Positions 24,849-34,285 of a stretch of DNA of 64,000 nt are shown here, one piece after another. Both the position numbers and the translations under genes were made by a program. The DNA lies in assembly GCF_002160955.1 (NCBI RefSeq), contig NZ_NFLN01000002.1, forward strand, positions 1-64,000, written 5' to 3'. This DNA is from Gemmiger sp. An120. Its GTDB lineage: Bacteria; Bacillota; Clostridia; Oscillospirales; Ruminococcaceae. Each line of letters opens with the position of its first letter. Positions within the stretch are counted from its first letter, which is position 1. Under the pieces are notes generated by a model that was not told the DNA's origin, made no database searches, and saw nothing but the letters and a program-made list of their open reading frames with translations.

Positions 24849-25973
24849 TCAGCCAAACAGCGTCTGCATATAGGCGGCAATCTCCTTCATGCAGTCTTCT
24901 GCCTGGGGCATCACGCCGATCTGATCCGCGAATCCGTGGGAAATGCCTTCATACACAATGGTCTGCAGGGGAACTTTTGCCTCATGAGCGGTGAGAGCAT
25001 AAGCGATATCCTCAAAGGCCAGCATATCATGCTCTCCAAAGATTACCATAGTAGGGGGCAGGGCATGAAAATCATCCAGCAGCGGAGAAGCATAGATGGA
25101 GTCCACCGGCAGATACCCCTGCAGGTAAACCTGTTCCAGCAGATTCTCTTCGCCGCCCAGCATACTGCCCATCAGCTTGAGCACGCAGTCCAGTACCCGT
25201 TTATGCCGGGGGCTGCGGCGGTATTTTTCATAATCAACACCCTGATAGAAGGCAGTATGCTGTCCGCTGATGTTCACCGCAGGGTACAGCAACACCTGCA
25301 GCTTAACCATGCCGGTACCTTCGTCCCGATCCCGCAGAGTAATGGCAGCGGCAAGATTGCCGCCTGCGCTGTCACCTGCCACGGCCAGCTTGTTCCGGTC
25401 GCCGCCCAGCTCTTCCGCGTGCTCCCAGGCCCAGCGGGTAGCGTACCAGCAATCATCGAAGGGCTGAGGATAGTGCGCTTCCGGGCAAAGACGATAATCC
25501 ACGTTCAGTACCACACAGTCCAGATTCGCAACCAGCACCTTGCACATCTGTTCCACAATCTGTACGCCGCCGCCAAAGAATCCGCCGCCGTGATAATAAA
25601 CCAGAATCGGCAGTTCCCGGCCCGCGTCGGTGCGCTTATAAATTCGCACCGGAACCATATACCCGTCCGCGCTGGGAACCGATACTTCTTCTGTTACAAC
25701 CCCTTCGCTTACTACAATATCGCCTTTGTACTGACCGAACATCTTGCGATAGGGCTGAATCTTTTCCAGGGTGGAAAGCCCTTTCTTGGGCTTGGGCAGA
25801 AAATGGGAGAGCAGCGGCATCATCTTCATGGATTTATACAGCCGCGGATCCATATCGCCCGGCTGTCCGCCCTCCGGGATTGGTTTTACCAGAACAGGAA
25901 GCCCTTTGTAGAACTCGACTCGCTGTCCCTGTTTCATTTTCTCCAATAGGCTCGGGTCATATCGTCTGGGCAT
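24849..25973 (-). CDS. Alpha/beta-hydrolase (HSL-like esterase)
   Basis: A 374-residue hydrolase of the hormone-sensitive-lipase group. It has the oxyanion-hole motif YYHGGGFFGGG near residue 170, the nucleophile elbow GDSAGGNLAAA near 243-253, the acid in FGEHDMLAFED and the catalytic His in GISHGFAD near 350. It acts on short-chain esters; the natural substrate is unknown. The first 100 residues form a cap-like region. ATG 25973 has GGAGGT eight bases upstream. It is divergent from an AraC regulator gene, which probably controls it along with the GH3 gene. Confidence 0.88.
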   Translation of the reverse strand: MPRRYDPSLLEKMKQGQRVEFYKGLPVLVKPIPEGGQPGDMDPRLYKSMKMMPLLSHFLPKPKKGLSTLEKIQPYRKMFGQYKGDIVVSEGVVTEEVSVPSADGYMVPVRIYKRTDAGRELPILVYYHGGGFFGGGVQIVEQMCKVLVANLDCVVLNVDYRLCPEAHYPQPFDDCWYATRWAWEHAEELGGDRNKLAVAGDSAGGNLAAAITLRDRDEGTGMVKLQVLLYPAVNISGQHTAFYQGVDYEKYRRSPRHKRVLDCVLKLMGSMLGGEENLLEQVYLQGYLPVDSIYASPLLDDFHALPPTMVIFGEHDMLAFEDIAYALTAHEAKVPLQTIVYEGISHGFADQIGVMPQAEDCMKEIAAYMQTLFG

Positions 25974-26054
25974 AAAGCGACACCTCCAAAAAAATGTTTC
26001 CTTGTTCAAATGGTATCATGCAGAATTGACAAAGTATTGCAAATATGATAGATG

Positions 26055-26072
26055 TATTGTAAATTCTGCAAT
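26055..26072. promoter_or_regulatory. Motif shared by esterase/araC gap and GH3 promoter
   Basis: TATTGTAAA (26055-26063) overlaps AAATTCTGCAAT (26061-26072). The same two words recur upstream of the GH3 gene as AAATTCTGCAAT (27326-27337) and, inverted, TTTACAATA (27350-27358). These are candidate AraC-type binding sites. Confidence 0.5.
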
Positions 26073-26087
26073 GGCGTGGAGGACTTT

Positions 26088-27317
26088 ATGGATAAAAAAC
26101 AATACGAGCGTCTTTGCTACTCACTGGCCAAGGCCCTGAATTCCGCTGTTCGGCTTTACCGTGGACAGGAGTGTTGCTATTACTATTCCGTATATCATCT
26201 CAATCCCGATCCGATACAGCCCTATCTTTCTGCCATGCTGAGCAGCGACCGGGCAGCAGGGGTCTATGCGACACCGCTGTACCAATTTTATGCCTATATT
26301 ACATTGGAAGAGGGATGGCGCCTGATCCTGGGACCAAGCCGCATCCAGAACGAAGACCCTCGTCTGGAACAGGAATTGCTGTTCCTGCTGGGTGTGAGCG
26401 AAGAAAAACAGGAAGAATACCGGCGTATTCTTCGCTGCCTGCCATCCATTTCCGCAGAACGGCTGGGGTGGCTGATTTCCTTTTTGTCGATCGCCATCAA
26501 CCGGCGGGAACCGCGTCCGGAGGAATTGTTTATTAATCTTCATGTCGCAAACTGGGAGACTGAGGTAGCAAAACGCCATATCAGCCAGAGCGCAGAACTG
26601 CAGGAAGACGATAGCCTGGACCGGCATCGGCTGGAATACAATGCAGAACGATTGCTGCTGAGTTACATTGAAAACGGGGAACCGGACAAAATCGAAGAGC
26701 TGTTTACGGCAGGGCCTGTTCTGGGAGGAGGTCCTATGGCCGATAATACGCTGCGGCAGGTGAAAAACACCTGCATCTGTGCGGCTACGCTGGCGGCCCG
26801 CGCAGCTATCGCAGGCGGGATGGATGATGCAGCGTCATTCCGACTAAGTGACCTGTATATTCAGCGCGTGGAACTGACACAGGATCTGCCATCGCTGGAA
26901 AAGCTGCGGACATCTATCATTCTGGATTTTGCCCGGCAGGTGCAGCAGGTACGGTATCCGGCTGCTCTTGCCGGTGACGAGGAAAGCAAAAGTCTGTTTC
27001 ATGCCTGTGCGGAGTATGTTTCCCAGAATCTGTATAACCAGATCCGCGTGGAAGAGATGGCGCAGCAGCTGGGGTACTCCCGTTCGTATCTCTGCAGCCG
27101 GTTTAAAAAGCTTACCGGTCTGACGATTACCCAGTATGTTCTGCAGCAAAAGATTCTCAGTGCCCAGCGGATGCTGGAGTTTACCGATAAAAGCATTTCG
27201 GAGATTGCAGCACTGTATATGTTCTCGTCTCAGAGCCATTTTCAAAATGTATTCAAGTGCATCGCAGGGCAAACACCACAAACCTTCCGCCTGCAGCGGC
27301 AGGCACGTGCCAAATAA
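26088..27317 (+). CDS. AraC-family transcriptional regulator
   Basis: A 409-residue regulator. The C-terminal 100 residues form a double HTH (VEEMAQQLGYSRSYLCSRFKKLTGLTITQYVLQQKI, then ISEIAALYMFSSQSHFQNVFKCIAGQTPQTFR). The N-terminal 290 residues form a large sensory region without an obvious cupin, seen in Clostridia next to carbohydrate genes. ATG 26088 has GTGGAGG seven bases upstream. It lies between a divergent esterase gene and a downstream GH3 glycosidase gene; shared sequence words in both promoter regions suggest that it activates both, probably in response to a sugar. Confidence 0.9.
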   Translation: MDKKQYERLCYSLAKALNSAVRLYRGQECCYYYSVYHLNPDPIQPYLSAMLSSDRAAGVYATPLYQFYAYITLEEGWRLILGPSRIQNEDPRLEQELLFLLGVSEEKQEEYRRILRCLPSISAERLGWLISFLSIAINRREPRPEELFINLHVANWETEVAKRHISQSAELQEDDSLDRHRLEYNAERLLLSYIENGEPDKIEELFTAGPVLGGGPMADNTLRQVKNTCICAATLAARAAIAGGMDDAASFRLSDLYIQRVELTQDLPSLEKLRTSIILDFARQVQQVRYPAALAGDEESKSLFHACAEYVSQNLYNQIRVEEMAQQLGYSRSYLCSRFKKLTGLTITQYVLQQKILSAQRMLEFTDKSISEIAALYMFSSQSHFQNVFKCIAGQTPQTFRLQRQARAK

Positions 27318-27325
27318 TTCGGCAG

Positions 27326-27383
27326 AAATTCTGCAATACAGAAAACATATTTACAATACTGCGTGATCTGTCGCTGCTATACT
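27326..27383 (+). promoter_or_regulatory. GH3 promoter with candidate AraC sites
   Basis: AAATTCTGCAAT (27326-27337) and TTTACAATA (27350-27358) repeat words of the esterase/araC gap. A -10-like TATACT lies at 27378-27383 with a poor -35 (AATACT) at 17 bases, as expected for an activator-dependent promoter. Confidence 0.5.
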
Positions 27384-27425
27384 GGAGAAAAGATATAAAA
27401 TATCGCTCGGAAAGGAGAGTATTTT

Positions 27426-29825
27426 ATGAAACAAGCGAAGGATCCCTTTGCCGGTGTGCGCCGCAAGGCAGAGGAACTGGTGGCGCAGATGACTCTGGAA
27501 GAAAAAGCTATCCTCTGTGCAGGCAGCAATTTCTGGAATACCCGGGCCATTGAGCGTCTGGGTTTGCCGTCGGTAATGGTTACCGACGGTCCGAACGGCC
27601 TGCGCAAGCAGGCGGCCAGCGCCGACCATCTGGGAATCAACGATTCGGTACCGGCTACCTGCTTCCCGTCGGCAGCCGCTACCGCCTGCAGCTTTGATCC
27701 GGACCTGCTCTATGAGATGGGGCAGGCCATGGGCGAAGAATGCCTGGCCGAACAGGTAGCGGTAATCCTGGGCCCAGCAGCCAATATCAAACGCAGCCCG
27801 CTGTGCGGCCGCAATTTCGAGTATTTCTCTGAGGACCCGCTGGTTTCGGGCGAAGCCGCTGCGGCCATGATTCGTGGTATCCAGAGCAAAAATGTGGGTA
27901 CCAGCCTGAAACACTATCTGGCCAATAACCAGGAGAAAGCCCGCCTTGTGTCCGATTCGATCGTGGATGAACGGGCGCTGCGGGAGATTTATCTGGCTGG
28001 CTTTGAGCGCGCGGTAAAGAAAGCCCAGCCCTGGACGCTGATGTGCTCCTACAACCAGATTAACGGTACCTATGCGTCGGACAACACCCGCCTGATGACC
28101 GATGTTCCCCGGGGCGAGTGGGGATATGAAGGCATGATCGTTACCGACTGGGGTGCTATGAACGACCGGGTACAGGCAATCCGGGCCGGTGTAGATCTGG
28201 AAATGCCCGGCCCCTGTGAGGGTTCCTGCCGTAAGATTGTAGAGGCTGTGCAGACAGGAAAACTGGAAGAGGCCAAGTTGGATATCTGTGCCCGGCGTGT
28301 AGCTGCACTGGTGCTGCAGGCTGCGGAAAATCCCGTTACCCCGTATGATCCGGAAGCACACCACGAACTGGCACGCCGTATTGCCCGGGAAAGTGCCGTG
28401 CTGCTGAAAAAGGGTACAGCTCTGCCTGCGAACCCTGATGCTAAAGTGGCAGTCGTGGGAGCGTTCGCCAAAACACCCCGTTTCCAGGGAGCCGGTTCCG
28501 GCAAGATCCACCCCACCCGCGTCACCAGTCTGTGCGACGCACTGGATGCCCGTGGTGTACATTATACCTACGCGCCGGGGTATCAGGCGGAGCAAGCGGC
28601 ACCTGACGGCGAACTGATTCGGCAGGCAGTGGAAACTGCCCTGCAGGCTGATGTGATATTCGCCTGTGTGGGTCTGCCCGACAGCTTTGAAAGCGAAGGC
28701 TTTGACCGCACCCATATGCAGCTGCCTGATAGCCAGAACGCTCTGATGGCTGCCCTGGCCGAAACCGGCAAGCCGGTGGTGGCAGTGCTGAGCACTGGCA
28801 GCGCGGTGATCCTGCCCTGGCGAGATCAGGTGGACAGCATTCTGCTGATGTACCTGGCTGGTCAGAACGGCGGCAGCGCGGCCGCGGATCTGCTGTTCGG
28901 CGATGCGAATCCCAGCGGCAAACTGGCTGAAAGCTGGCCGCTGGCGTTGGAGGATAATCCCAGCTATCTGCATTTCGGCAAGGGCGGCAATGTGGAGTAC
29001 CGGGAAAGCATCTATGTGGGTTACCGCTACTATGACAAAGCCGGGATGACGGTACAGTATCCCTTTGGCCATGGCCTTTCCTATACGGAGTTTGCCTACT
29101 CGGATCTGAAACTGGAAAAAGCCGCTGTGTCGGACAATGAGCCGCTGACGCTTTCCCTTACTGTAACGAATACGGGCCGTTATGCCGGCAGCGAAGTGGT
29201 GCAGATCTATGTGGCACCGCCGGAAAGCGTTGTTTTCCGACCGGTGCGGGAGTTGCGTGCCGCTGCCAAGGTGCACCTGGAGCCGGGCGAGAGCCGTCCG
29301 ATTTCTTTTACGCTGGAACCGCGTGACTTTGCCTATTACGATACCGGTATTGCCGACTGGTTTGTGGAGAGCGGCGTATATACGGTGGAGGCAGCTTCTT
29401 CCAGCCAGGATATCCGCTTGAGCGCACCGGTCACCGTGCAGAGCACCCGGGCCGGAAGCCGGCGGGATCTGCGTCAGGATGCCCCTGCCTATTATGCACC
29501 TGCAGGCCATCCGCTGGATATTCCCAGGGAGCAGTTTGAGATCCTGCTGGGCCATCCGGTACAGCCCTGGCATGAAGCTCGTCCCTATACGCCGAACACA
29601 ACTATCGGTGAATTGCGCAGCTGTGCCATGGGACGGCAGATCGCCGATCAGGTAACGGCCGGCGTACGGCAGATGATGGCCGGCGCGGGAGATATCGGGG
29701 CTATGTTTGAAGCTATGCTGGAAGACATGCCCCTGCGTCAGCTGGGAATGATGGCGCCGGATCAGTTCGGTGCCGATAAACTGGATGGGCTTCTGATGAT
29801 GCTCAACGCGCAGCCCATGGAATAA
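27426..29825 (+). CDS. Glycoside hydrolase family 3 beta-glycosidase
   Basis: A 799-residue cytoplasmic GH3 enzyme with no signal peptide. The N-terminal barrel has VTDGPNGLRKQ, GRNFEYFSEDPLVSGE, SLKHYLANNQE (Lys-His) and the nucleophile Asp in MIVTDWGAMND near residue 241. The C-terminal alpha/beta domain follows (AVVGAFAKTPRFQGAGSGKIHP, near 340-380). A fibronectin-III-like domain (VTNTGRYAGSEVVQIYVAPPESVVFRPVREL) lies near 575-640 and a tail of about 130 residues completes it. It hydrolyses beta-linked glucosides or xylosides imported as oligosaccharides. It probably responds to the adjacent AraC regulator and ends at a strong terminator. Confidence 0.93.
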   Translation: MKQAKDPFAGVRRKAEELVAQMTLEEKAILCAGSNFWNTRAIERLGLPSVMVTDGPNGLRKQAASADHLGINDSVPATCFPSAAATACSFDPDLLYEMGQAMGEECLAEQVAVILGPAANIKRSPLCGRNFEYFSEDPLVSGEAAAAMIRGIQSKNVGTSLKHYLANNQEKARLVSDSIVDERALREIYLAGFERAVKKAQPWTLMCSYNQINGTYASDNTRLMTDVPRGEWGYEGMIVTDWGAMNDRVQAIRAGVDLEMPGPCEGSCRKIVEAVQTGKLEEAKLDICARRVAALVLQAAENPVTPYDPEAHHELARRIARESAVLLKKGTALPANPDAKVAVVGAFAKTPRFQGAGSGKIHPTRVTSLCDALDARGVHYTYAPGYQAEQAAPDGELIRQAVETALQADVIFACVGLPDSFESEGFDRTHMQLPDSQNALMAALAETGKPVVAVLSTGSAVILPWRDQVDSILLMYLAGQNGGSAAADLLFGDANPSGKLAESWPLALEDNPSYLHFGKGGNVEYRESIYVGYRYYDKAGMTVQYPFGHGLSYTEFAYSDLKLEKAAVSDNEPLTLSLTVTNTGRYAGSEVVQIYVAPPESVVFRPVRELRAAAKVHLEPGESRPISFTLEPRDFAYYDTGIADWFVESGVYTVEAASSSQDIRLSAPVTVQSTRAGSRRDLRQDAPAYYAPAGHPLDIPREQFEILLGHPVQPWHEARPYTPNTTIGELRSCAMGRQIADQVTAGVRQMMAGAGDIGAMFEAMLEDMPLRQLGMMAPDQFGADKLDGLLMMLNAQPME

Positions 29826-29850
29826 AGTCAACGAGTCAAATCAGAAACAG

Positions 29851-29890
29851 AATACCCCCTGATGCGGATAAAACCGTACCAGGGGGTATT
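29851..29890 (+). terminator. Intrinsic terminator of the GH3 gene
   Basis: Perfect 11-bp arms AATACCCCCTG / CAGGGGGTATT with an 18-base loop between the convergent GH3 and mannosyltransferase genes. Confidence 0.75.
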
Positions 29891-29928
29891 GCTTGCCTGC
29901 TTTAAAAAGAAGAGAAACCGCTGAAGAG

Positions 29929-31173
29929 TTACATGATAGCCTGCCCTTGCATATAATAAATGCCCATTCTCCAGAAAAAGAAGAGATTTATGGCCAGCAA
30001 TGCCCAGCGCGCCGGGCGGGGAAGGCTGCTGCCGATAAGGTACAGGGGCAGGCATCCAAATAGATACCGTCCGCCGCTGATAAGCCATCCGGCCAGGTAA
30101 CACATGCCCAGGTAGGCTCCGCCCCAGATAAGCCAGTGGGTGGGCGCCTTGCGGCAAAAACCAATAAAGAGCAGCGCCATGGCCGCAAAATACAGTACCA
30201 GTTGAGCGTGGTAAATAAACGGGGCCAGTCCGGGATATTTCAGCGCCATCTGCCAGTGCTGCATCAGGTTGCTCCCGATCCATTTAATACTCTGGTACCA
30301 GGGCGGTGCCGCCTGAAACTCGAGAAAAGCAAACGGATCGCCGAAAAGGCGGGCATTGAGGGCAAGATAGCTGCCCCAACCTAAGAACGGAAACAGGATA
30401 CACAGGGATACAAGCCCCTGCTTTTTCTCACGTCGTGCCCGAAGCCATAAATAAAGCAGCGGAAGAATCAGCACAAGACCTTGGTTGCGGCAGAGTGCAG
30501 CCAAAGCGCCCCAGACACCAGCCCACAGCCAGTTTTGCCGCCGGGCAGTGATCATGCATAGCAGACAAAGCAAAAGAAACAGGCTTTCGGTGTAAATACC
30601 CAGAGCAAAGAAACTGAACGGATAGAGTGCCATCAGCGCGGCAGCGGTGATGGATTGCTCCCGATTCAGATCCTGCCCGGCCAGTACCAGCATGGCGGCG
30701 CCTGCACCACCCCAGCACAGCCAGCTGACCGCAAGCGCCGCGCACTCCCAACTGACGGAAAAAGGGGACAGCAGTGTGTGAACAAGCCGTACGACCAGCG
30801 GATAAAGCGGGTAAAATACAATGTATTTGGCTGCTTCGCCCTCTGCCAGGTAGCCATACCGAGCGATGTTAAGATAGTGCACAGAGTCACCGGCTGTGGA
30901 GAAACGTTCCACAAACCGCTGCCAGAATGCACTCAGTCCGCCGCTCTGTCCCAGATCCAGCCAGCAGATAAAAGCAAACAGCAGCTGCAGCACCACAACG
31001 CCTGTGGCTGTCAGGACCATCATCTGCAGACTGGGCTTCCAGCAGGGAACAACCGAACGGACAGGTGCAGGGGACCAGAACAGAAGGCCCAGCCGCTTGG
31101 CACACCGCAGAGCCAGCAACACAACAAAAAGCACCATAAGGGCACCGCCCAGATGTCCTAAAAACTGCCCCAT
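29929..31173 (-). CDS. PIG-V-like mannosyltransferase / GT39-type membrane protein
   Basis: A 414-residue multi-spanning membrane protein with about ten hydrophobic segments. The segment FSTAGDSVHYLNIARYGYLAEGEAAKYIVFYPLYPLVVR (residues about 85-125) matches the first conserved loop of PIG-V-type mannosyltransferases, where an acidic residue near the start is catalytic. GLFxE is replaced by TESLFLL. The enzyme should transfer a sugar from a polyprenyl-phosphate donor on the outer face of the membrane. ATG 31173 is favoured, as it is preceded by AAAGGG and begins the hydrophobic N-terminus. It is a single-gene unit. Confidence 0.8.
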   Translation of the reverse strand: MGQFLGHLGGALMVLFVVLLALRCAKRLGLLFWSPAPVRSVVPCWKPSLQMMVLTATGVVVLQLLFAFICWLDLGQSGGLSAFWQRFVERFSTAGDSVHYLNIARYGYLAEGEAAKYIVFYPLYPLVVRLVHTLLSPFSVSWECAALAVSWLCWGGAGAAMLVLAGQDLNREQSITAAALMALYPFSFFALGIYTESLFLLLCLLCMITARRQNWLWAGVWGALAALCRNQGLVLILPLLYLWLRARREKKQGLVSLCILFPFLGWGSYLALNARLFGDPFAFLEFQAAPPWYQSIKWIGSNLMQHWQMALKYPGLAPFIYHAQLVLYFAAMALLFIGFCRKAPTHWLIWGGAYLGMCYLAGWLISGGRYLFGCLPLYLIGSSLPRPARWALLAINLFFFWRMGIYYMQGQAIM

Positions 31174-31280
31174 ATCATTGCCGCCCTTTCGTTGCCGGTG
31201 TACGGCAGTTTTTGGTTTACGCCGTACCGGATTTCGATTATTATACCATATCATAACCGCACACCAAAAGAAAATCAGAA

Positions 31281-31311
31281 AGCCCGGCAGAATTTAAAAA
31301 TCTGCCGGGCT
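31281..31311. terminator. Intrinsic terminator
   Basis: Perfect 11-bp arms AGCCCGGCAGA / TCTGCCGGGCT with a 9-base AT loop, between the mannosyltransferase promoter region and the broken recombinase gene. Confidence 0.8.
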
Positions 31312-31335
31312 CTTTGCAAATGCCGGGTCAAGACT

Positions 31336-32917
31336 TTAGTCGTCAGGAATCAGCGGCCCTTCATCGCAAACAGACAGGAGCTCATCGCTGGCCAGCAGGC
31401 TGTACGTATAGGGGGCAGCCGGGCACATTCCCCAGCATTCTTCCTGAATAAGAAGGTCATCACCGGTTATACGAATCACATTGCCCGGTTCGGTGCTTTT
31501 CACAAGGAGCGTAAAATCAAAACCGGCTGGAATTACCAGGTTAATCTGGCAGGCCGGAACCTCGCTGGTATGGATTTCTCCATCCACTGCATAGCGAAGT
31601 GGAAGCCCCGGATGGGAGGGAGTACGGCTGACATACTGGCGCAGGCACATCTTGCGCAGTTCATCATCCGTCAGTCCAAAAGGACCGGACGGTGCCCAGG
31701 CAAGGGTTTTGTCCGCATGACCCATATACCGGTAGATGGTATCGGTATCTTCGCCGCTTCGGGTATACTGCCGGGTGCAACAAGCACGGCGAAAAGCATG
31801 GGCAGTCGCCATAGATTTCTGGCTTTCGTTCTGCGCGGCCAGATTGAATAGGACGGGCTTCGGTCAGCAGGTCTTGAATTCCCTTGGAACGCAGAAATTC
31901 TGTAATCGTATCGGCAGCCCCATCCCGCCAGCTGTTTGCAACGGCGGGATCGTCGGAAAAGGTATTTCCGTCAGAGATTCCGCACATCAGACGGAGTGAT
32001 AAATCACCATGGAGCTTTTCCATCTCCTCCCGGTGCTGCAGCAGTGCTTCCCCCAGTTGCGGCGAAAGAGGAACCGTCCGGTAGGATGCATCCGTTTTGG
32101 TGCGCTCGGAGCGGATTCCGTTTTTGGAAAGCTGTCCGGTAATCTCCAGATAATACATACGACCCTGGGAGGTTTCAATGGTACGCAATGAAGAAAACAG
32201 CAGTCCGGCCGCTTCGCTAATTCTGAGTCCTGCGTCCAGCAAAACACCTGCCAGGTTCAGGAACTGAGATGTAGCGCAGGCGCGGCGCAACGGTTCATCA
32301 GGCAGGCTGCGTACATAGTCGGTCCTTTCCAGTAGCTGCTCCTGACGAGGCGTAGTACAGTTGTAGCGTGCAGGCCTTACCGGAAACGACAGGCCTTCCT
32401 CATTTTTAAGGAACAAGAGAAAACTATAAAGCAGATACAACCGTTTGCGGGCGGAAGACGCCGGAGCATCCCCGTATTTTCAGCTGCTGGCACGGCCCGG
32501 GTCGCGGCTGCCAAGAAGTGCTTGCTGACAGATATGGATCTGCAGTGCCTTATAGGTTTCAGCGGTGAGTTCGGAAAGATAAATGTCTTTCATTTCTCTC
32601 ACAAGGGTGTCAAACTGATGCCGGTAGCCAGATTCTGTGTTTGTGCCCCATCTCCGCCTGTTGCTGGCGAAAAAGGGCTCGGCATACTCTCGGGCTATAT
32701 CGGCTAACAGTAAGCCGCCATCCGGATTTTCCGGGGCTTTGCTCTCCGCAAGTTCGGGATAGCGGACCATGAGCTTCCGGGCGACAAATTCCCTCCGATT
32801 CCAGACATCCTCTTCGTTGACCCCGCGAAGAGTGGCAATCGGCTTTTTCAATGGATCCGACTTCTGGGGCGATTTCGAATCCTGCTTCTGCGGACTGACA
32901 AAATCAGGGCTGGGCAC
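31336..32917 (-). pseudogene. Broken tyrosine recombinase (integrase)
   Basis: Three pieces of one site-specific recombinase. Piece 1 (32917-32480) is the N-terminal SAM-like/core-binding region. It ends at an in-frame TGA at 32482-32480, after which the same frame continues (KYGDAPASSARKRLYLLYSFLLFLK) into piece 2 (to 31664). Piece 2 has the first catalytic Arg in LLDAGLRISEAAGL. Near 31855 the frame shifts. Piece 3 carries HAFRRACCTRQYTRSGEDTDTIYRYMGH, that is H-x-x-R and the later His; its ATG at 31812 is only the first in that frame. The Tyr region is within a long tail of about 120 residues that is not recombinase-like. With one nonsense codon and one frameshift, the gene should be dead. 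A recombination module was probably once integrated here. Confidence 0.75.
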
Positions 32918-33007
32918 CGGTGTAACTTTACCCTCACAAGGCTTTGAAGTACCTTCATATCGACGAGGGTAGTCCCGCAGATGTTATGACAAGGAATTTG
33001 ATATGCC

Positions 33008-33045
33008 AAAAGGGCGGAGACGTACCAAGACGTCACCGCCCTTTT
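33008..33045. terminator. Strong hairpin upstream of the broken recombinase
   Basis: AAAAGGGCGGAGACGT (33008-33023) pairs with ACGTCACCGCCCTTTT (33030-33045) with one mismatch and a 6-base loop. It probably terminates the XRE gene that ends at 33106 on the minus strand. Confidence 0.65.
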
Positions 33046-33105
33046 GAATTGCAGAAGTAAGAAAAGAAGGATCGCCTTTTTCCTGTGGAGCTTTCATTGT
33101 ATTGA

Positions 33106-33732
33106 CTATCCTACGATAATGGCTCCACCCCAATCATACGTATCAAACCAGGTTCGGTGCCCGATAAAGCTAAGCCTTTGCGTTACCGTACCTTCAAGGT
33201 CATGTTCGTATCGTATGTCAAATTGAAGGTAGATTGTATCATCTTCCCACTGTGCATCCTGAGAGCCGCGAATTGCTTCGAGGGAAGAGATGCGCTCTTT
33301 ATCTTCTGCGCCATTAGAGAACTTTTCTGTAAGCTCCTCCTGATACTTATCGAATATGAATGTTGCGTATCCGCCAGAACACCCAGCGGCATCCCATGCA
33401 ACAGGCAAATTACGAACATACAGTATGCCGCTTACGGCAACAAGAAGAAGCAGGACGGCTGCAATACACAAAATGTGCTTTTTCTTAGGCTTTGGACGGT
33501 GACGGCTCTTTACGTCATCCTGCGTGGCATTATTCGCCTTTCCTGTTGCAATATACTCAACGGTAGTATCGAATAATCCAGCCAGCTTGATAAGATTCTC
33601 GGTATCCGGGCAGCTTAGATCCTTCTCCCATTTAGATACGGCTTGCCGGGTAACATCAAGCTTCTCCGCCACATATTCCTGAGAAAGATTGCTCTGTTTT
33701 CTCAAAGCGTTAATGCGCTGACCTATGCTCAT
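33106..33732 (-). CDS. Membrane-anchored XRE-family regulator
   Basis: A 208-residue protein. The XRE HTH is at residues 3-60 (INALRKQSNLSQEYVAEKLDVTRQAVSKWEKDLSCP), followed by a basic linker (RHRPKPKKKH), one transmembrane helix near 88-105 (ILCIAAVLLLLVAVSGILYV) and an extracytoplasmic domain of about 100 residues, which may be a sensor. The layout is that of a one-component transmembrane regulator. Its promoter and AGTTG repeats resemble those of the XRE gene at 12941, although the two proteins differ in their membrane parts. Confidence 0.85.
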   Translation of the reverse strand: MSIGQRINALRKQSNLSQEYVAEKLDVTRQAVSKWEKDLSCPDTENLIKLAGLFDTTVEYIATGKANNATQDDVKSRHRPKPKKKHILCIAAVLLLLVAVSGILYVRNLPVAWDAAGCSGGYATFIFDKYQEELTEKFSNGAEDKERISSLEAIRGSQDAQWEDDTIYLQFDIRYEHDLEGTVTQRLSFIGHRTWFDTYDWGGAIIVG

Positions 33733-33749
33733 TCTATCACCTCGCTGAA

Positions 33750-33805
33750 ACCATAACAGAAAATGGAGTTGTTGTCTACCAACTATCTGTCAACTTTAGG
33801 TTGCG
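33750..33805 (-). promoter_or_regulatory. Promoter and AGTTG repeats upstream of XRE gene 2
   Basis: On the minus strand TAGACA (33778-33773) and TATGGT (33755-33750) are 17 bases apart, with AGTTG direct repeats upstream (AAGTTGACAGATAGTTGG). The same -35 hexamer, spacing and repeats occur before the XRE gene at 12941. Confidence 0.6.
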
Positions 33806-33953
33806 ATGCTGATTTTACAGAAAAACTTGCCAGTATGGTGGGAAAACAAACTATTACTATATAATCACACTTCGTTTTCCTGGACAAACCCGAAATACAG
33901 AATGAGTGGAGTTCCCAGATACACAAAGAAAAACATCAGTTTCAAGCCGCTTT

Positions 33954-34285
33954 TTATCGGCCAAATAAGAAAACTATATAAAAAGTCCGCGAAACCAGTT
34001 TCAAAAAGGCTTCGCGGACTTTTGCATATGTGGTGGCCAAATAGTGGTCACATTTCACAGTACTGAAAAGAAACATGGCGGTTGTTGAGTTGAATCGTTG
34101 GCAGTACACATTATTGTTCAACTCAATCTCTGATAAAAGCTGCCCAAACAGATAAGCAGATTCGCCCTTGATTAGACAATCAATTACCCGGAAAATTTCA
34201 TGGATGCCCATGATTTCACGAGTATCTTTGGAAAAGCTATTGATATAATCTGGCAAATTGGCTTCAATAGGGCGTGGATTCGTTT
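33954..34285 (-). pseudogene. Unidentified gene remnant
   Basis: About 60 codons reading NPRPIEANLPDYINSFSKDTREIMGIHEIFRVIDCLI and onward look protein-like. There is an upstream stop near 34285, no ribosome-binding site, and the 3' part runs into the stem-loop repeat at 33981-34023. It is probably a stump of a larger gene. I could not assign a family. Confidence 0.3.
33981..34050. repeat. Dispersed stem-loop repeat, copy a
   Basis: AAAAGTCCGCGAA (33981-33993) pairs with TTCGCGGACTTTT (34011-34023); it is followed by GCATATGTGGTGGCCAAATAG. Related copies lie at 36821-36895 and 60637-60700. The stem resembles a terminator but the conserved downstream flank is unusual. Confidence 0.6.

Noticed and set aside
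27351-29831. An 826-codon open frame on the minus strand across the GH3 gene
   Set aside because: It is fully antisense to a clear GH3 enzyme, has no family motifs or ribosome-binding site, and arises from the codon bias of the true gene.
32480-32482. TGA recoded as selenocysteine in the recombinase
   Set aside because: No Sec function is known in tyrosine recombinases and a second frameshift indicates decay.
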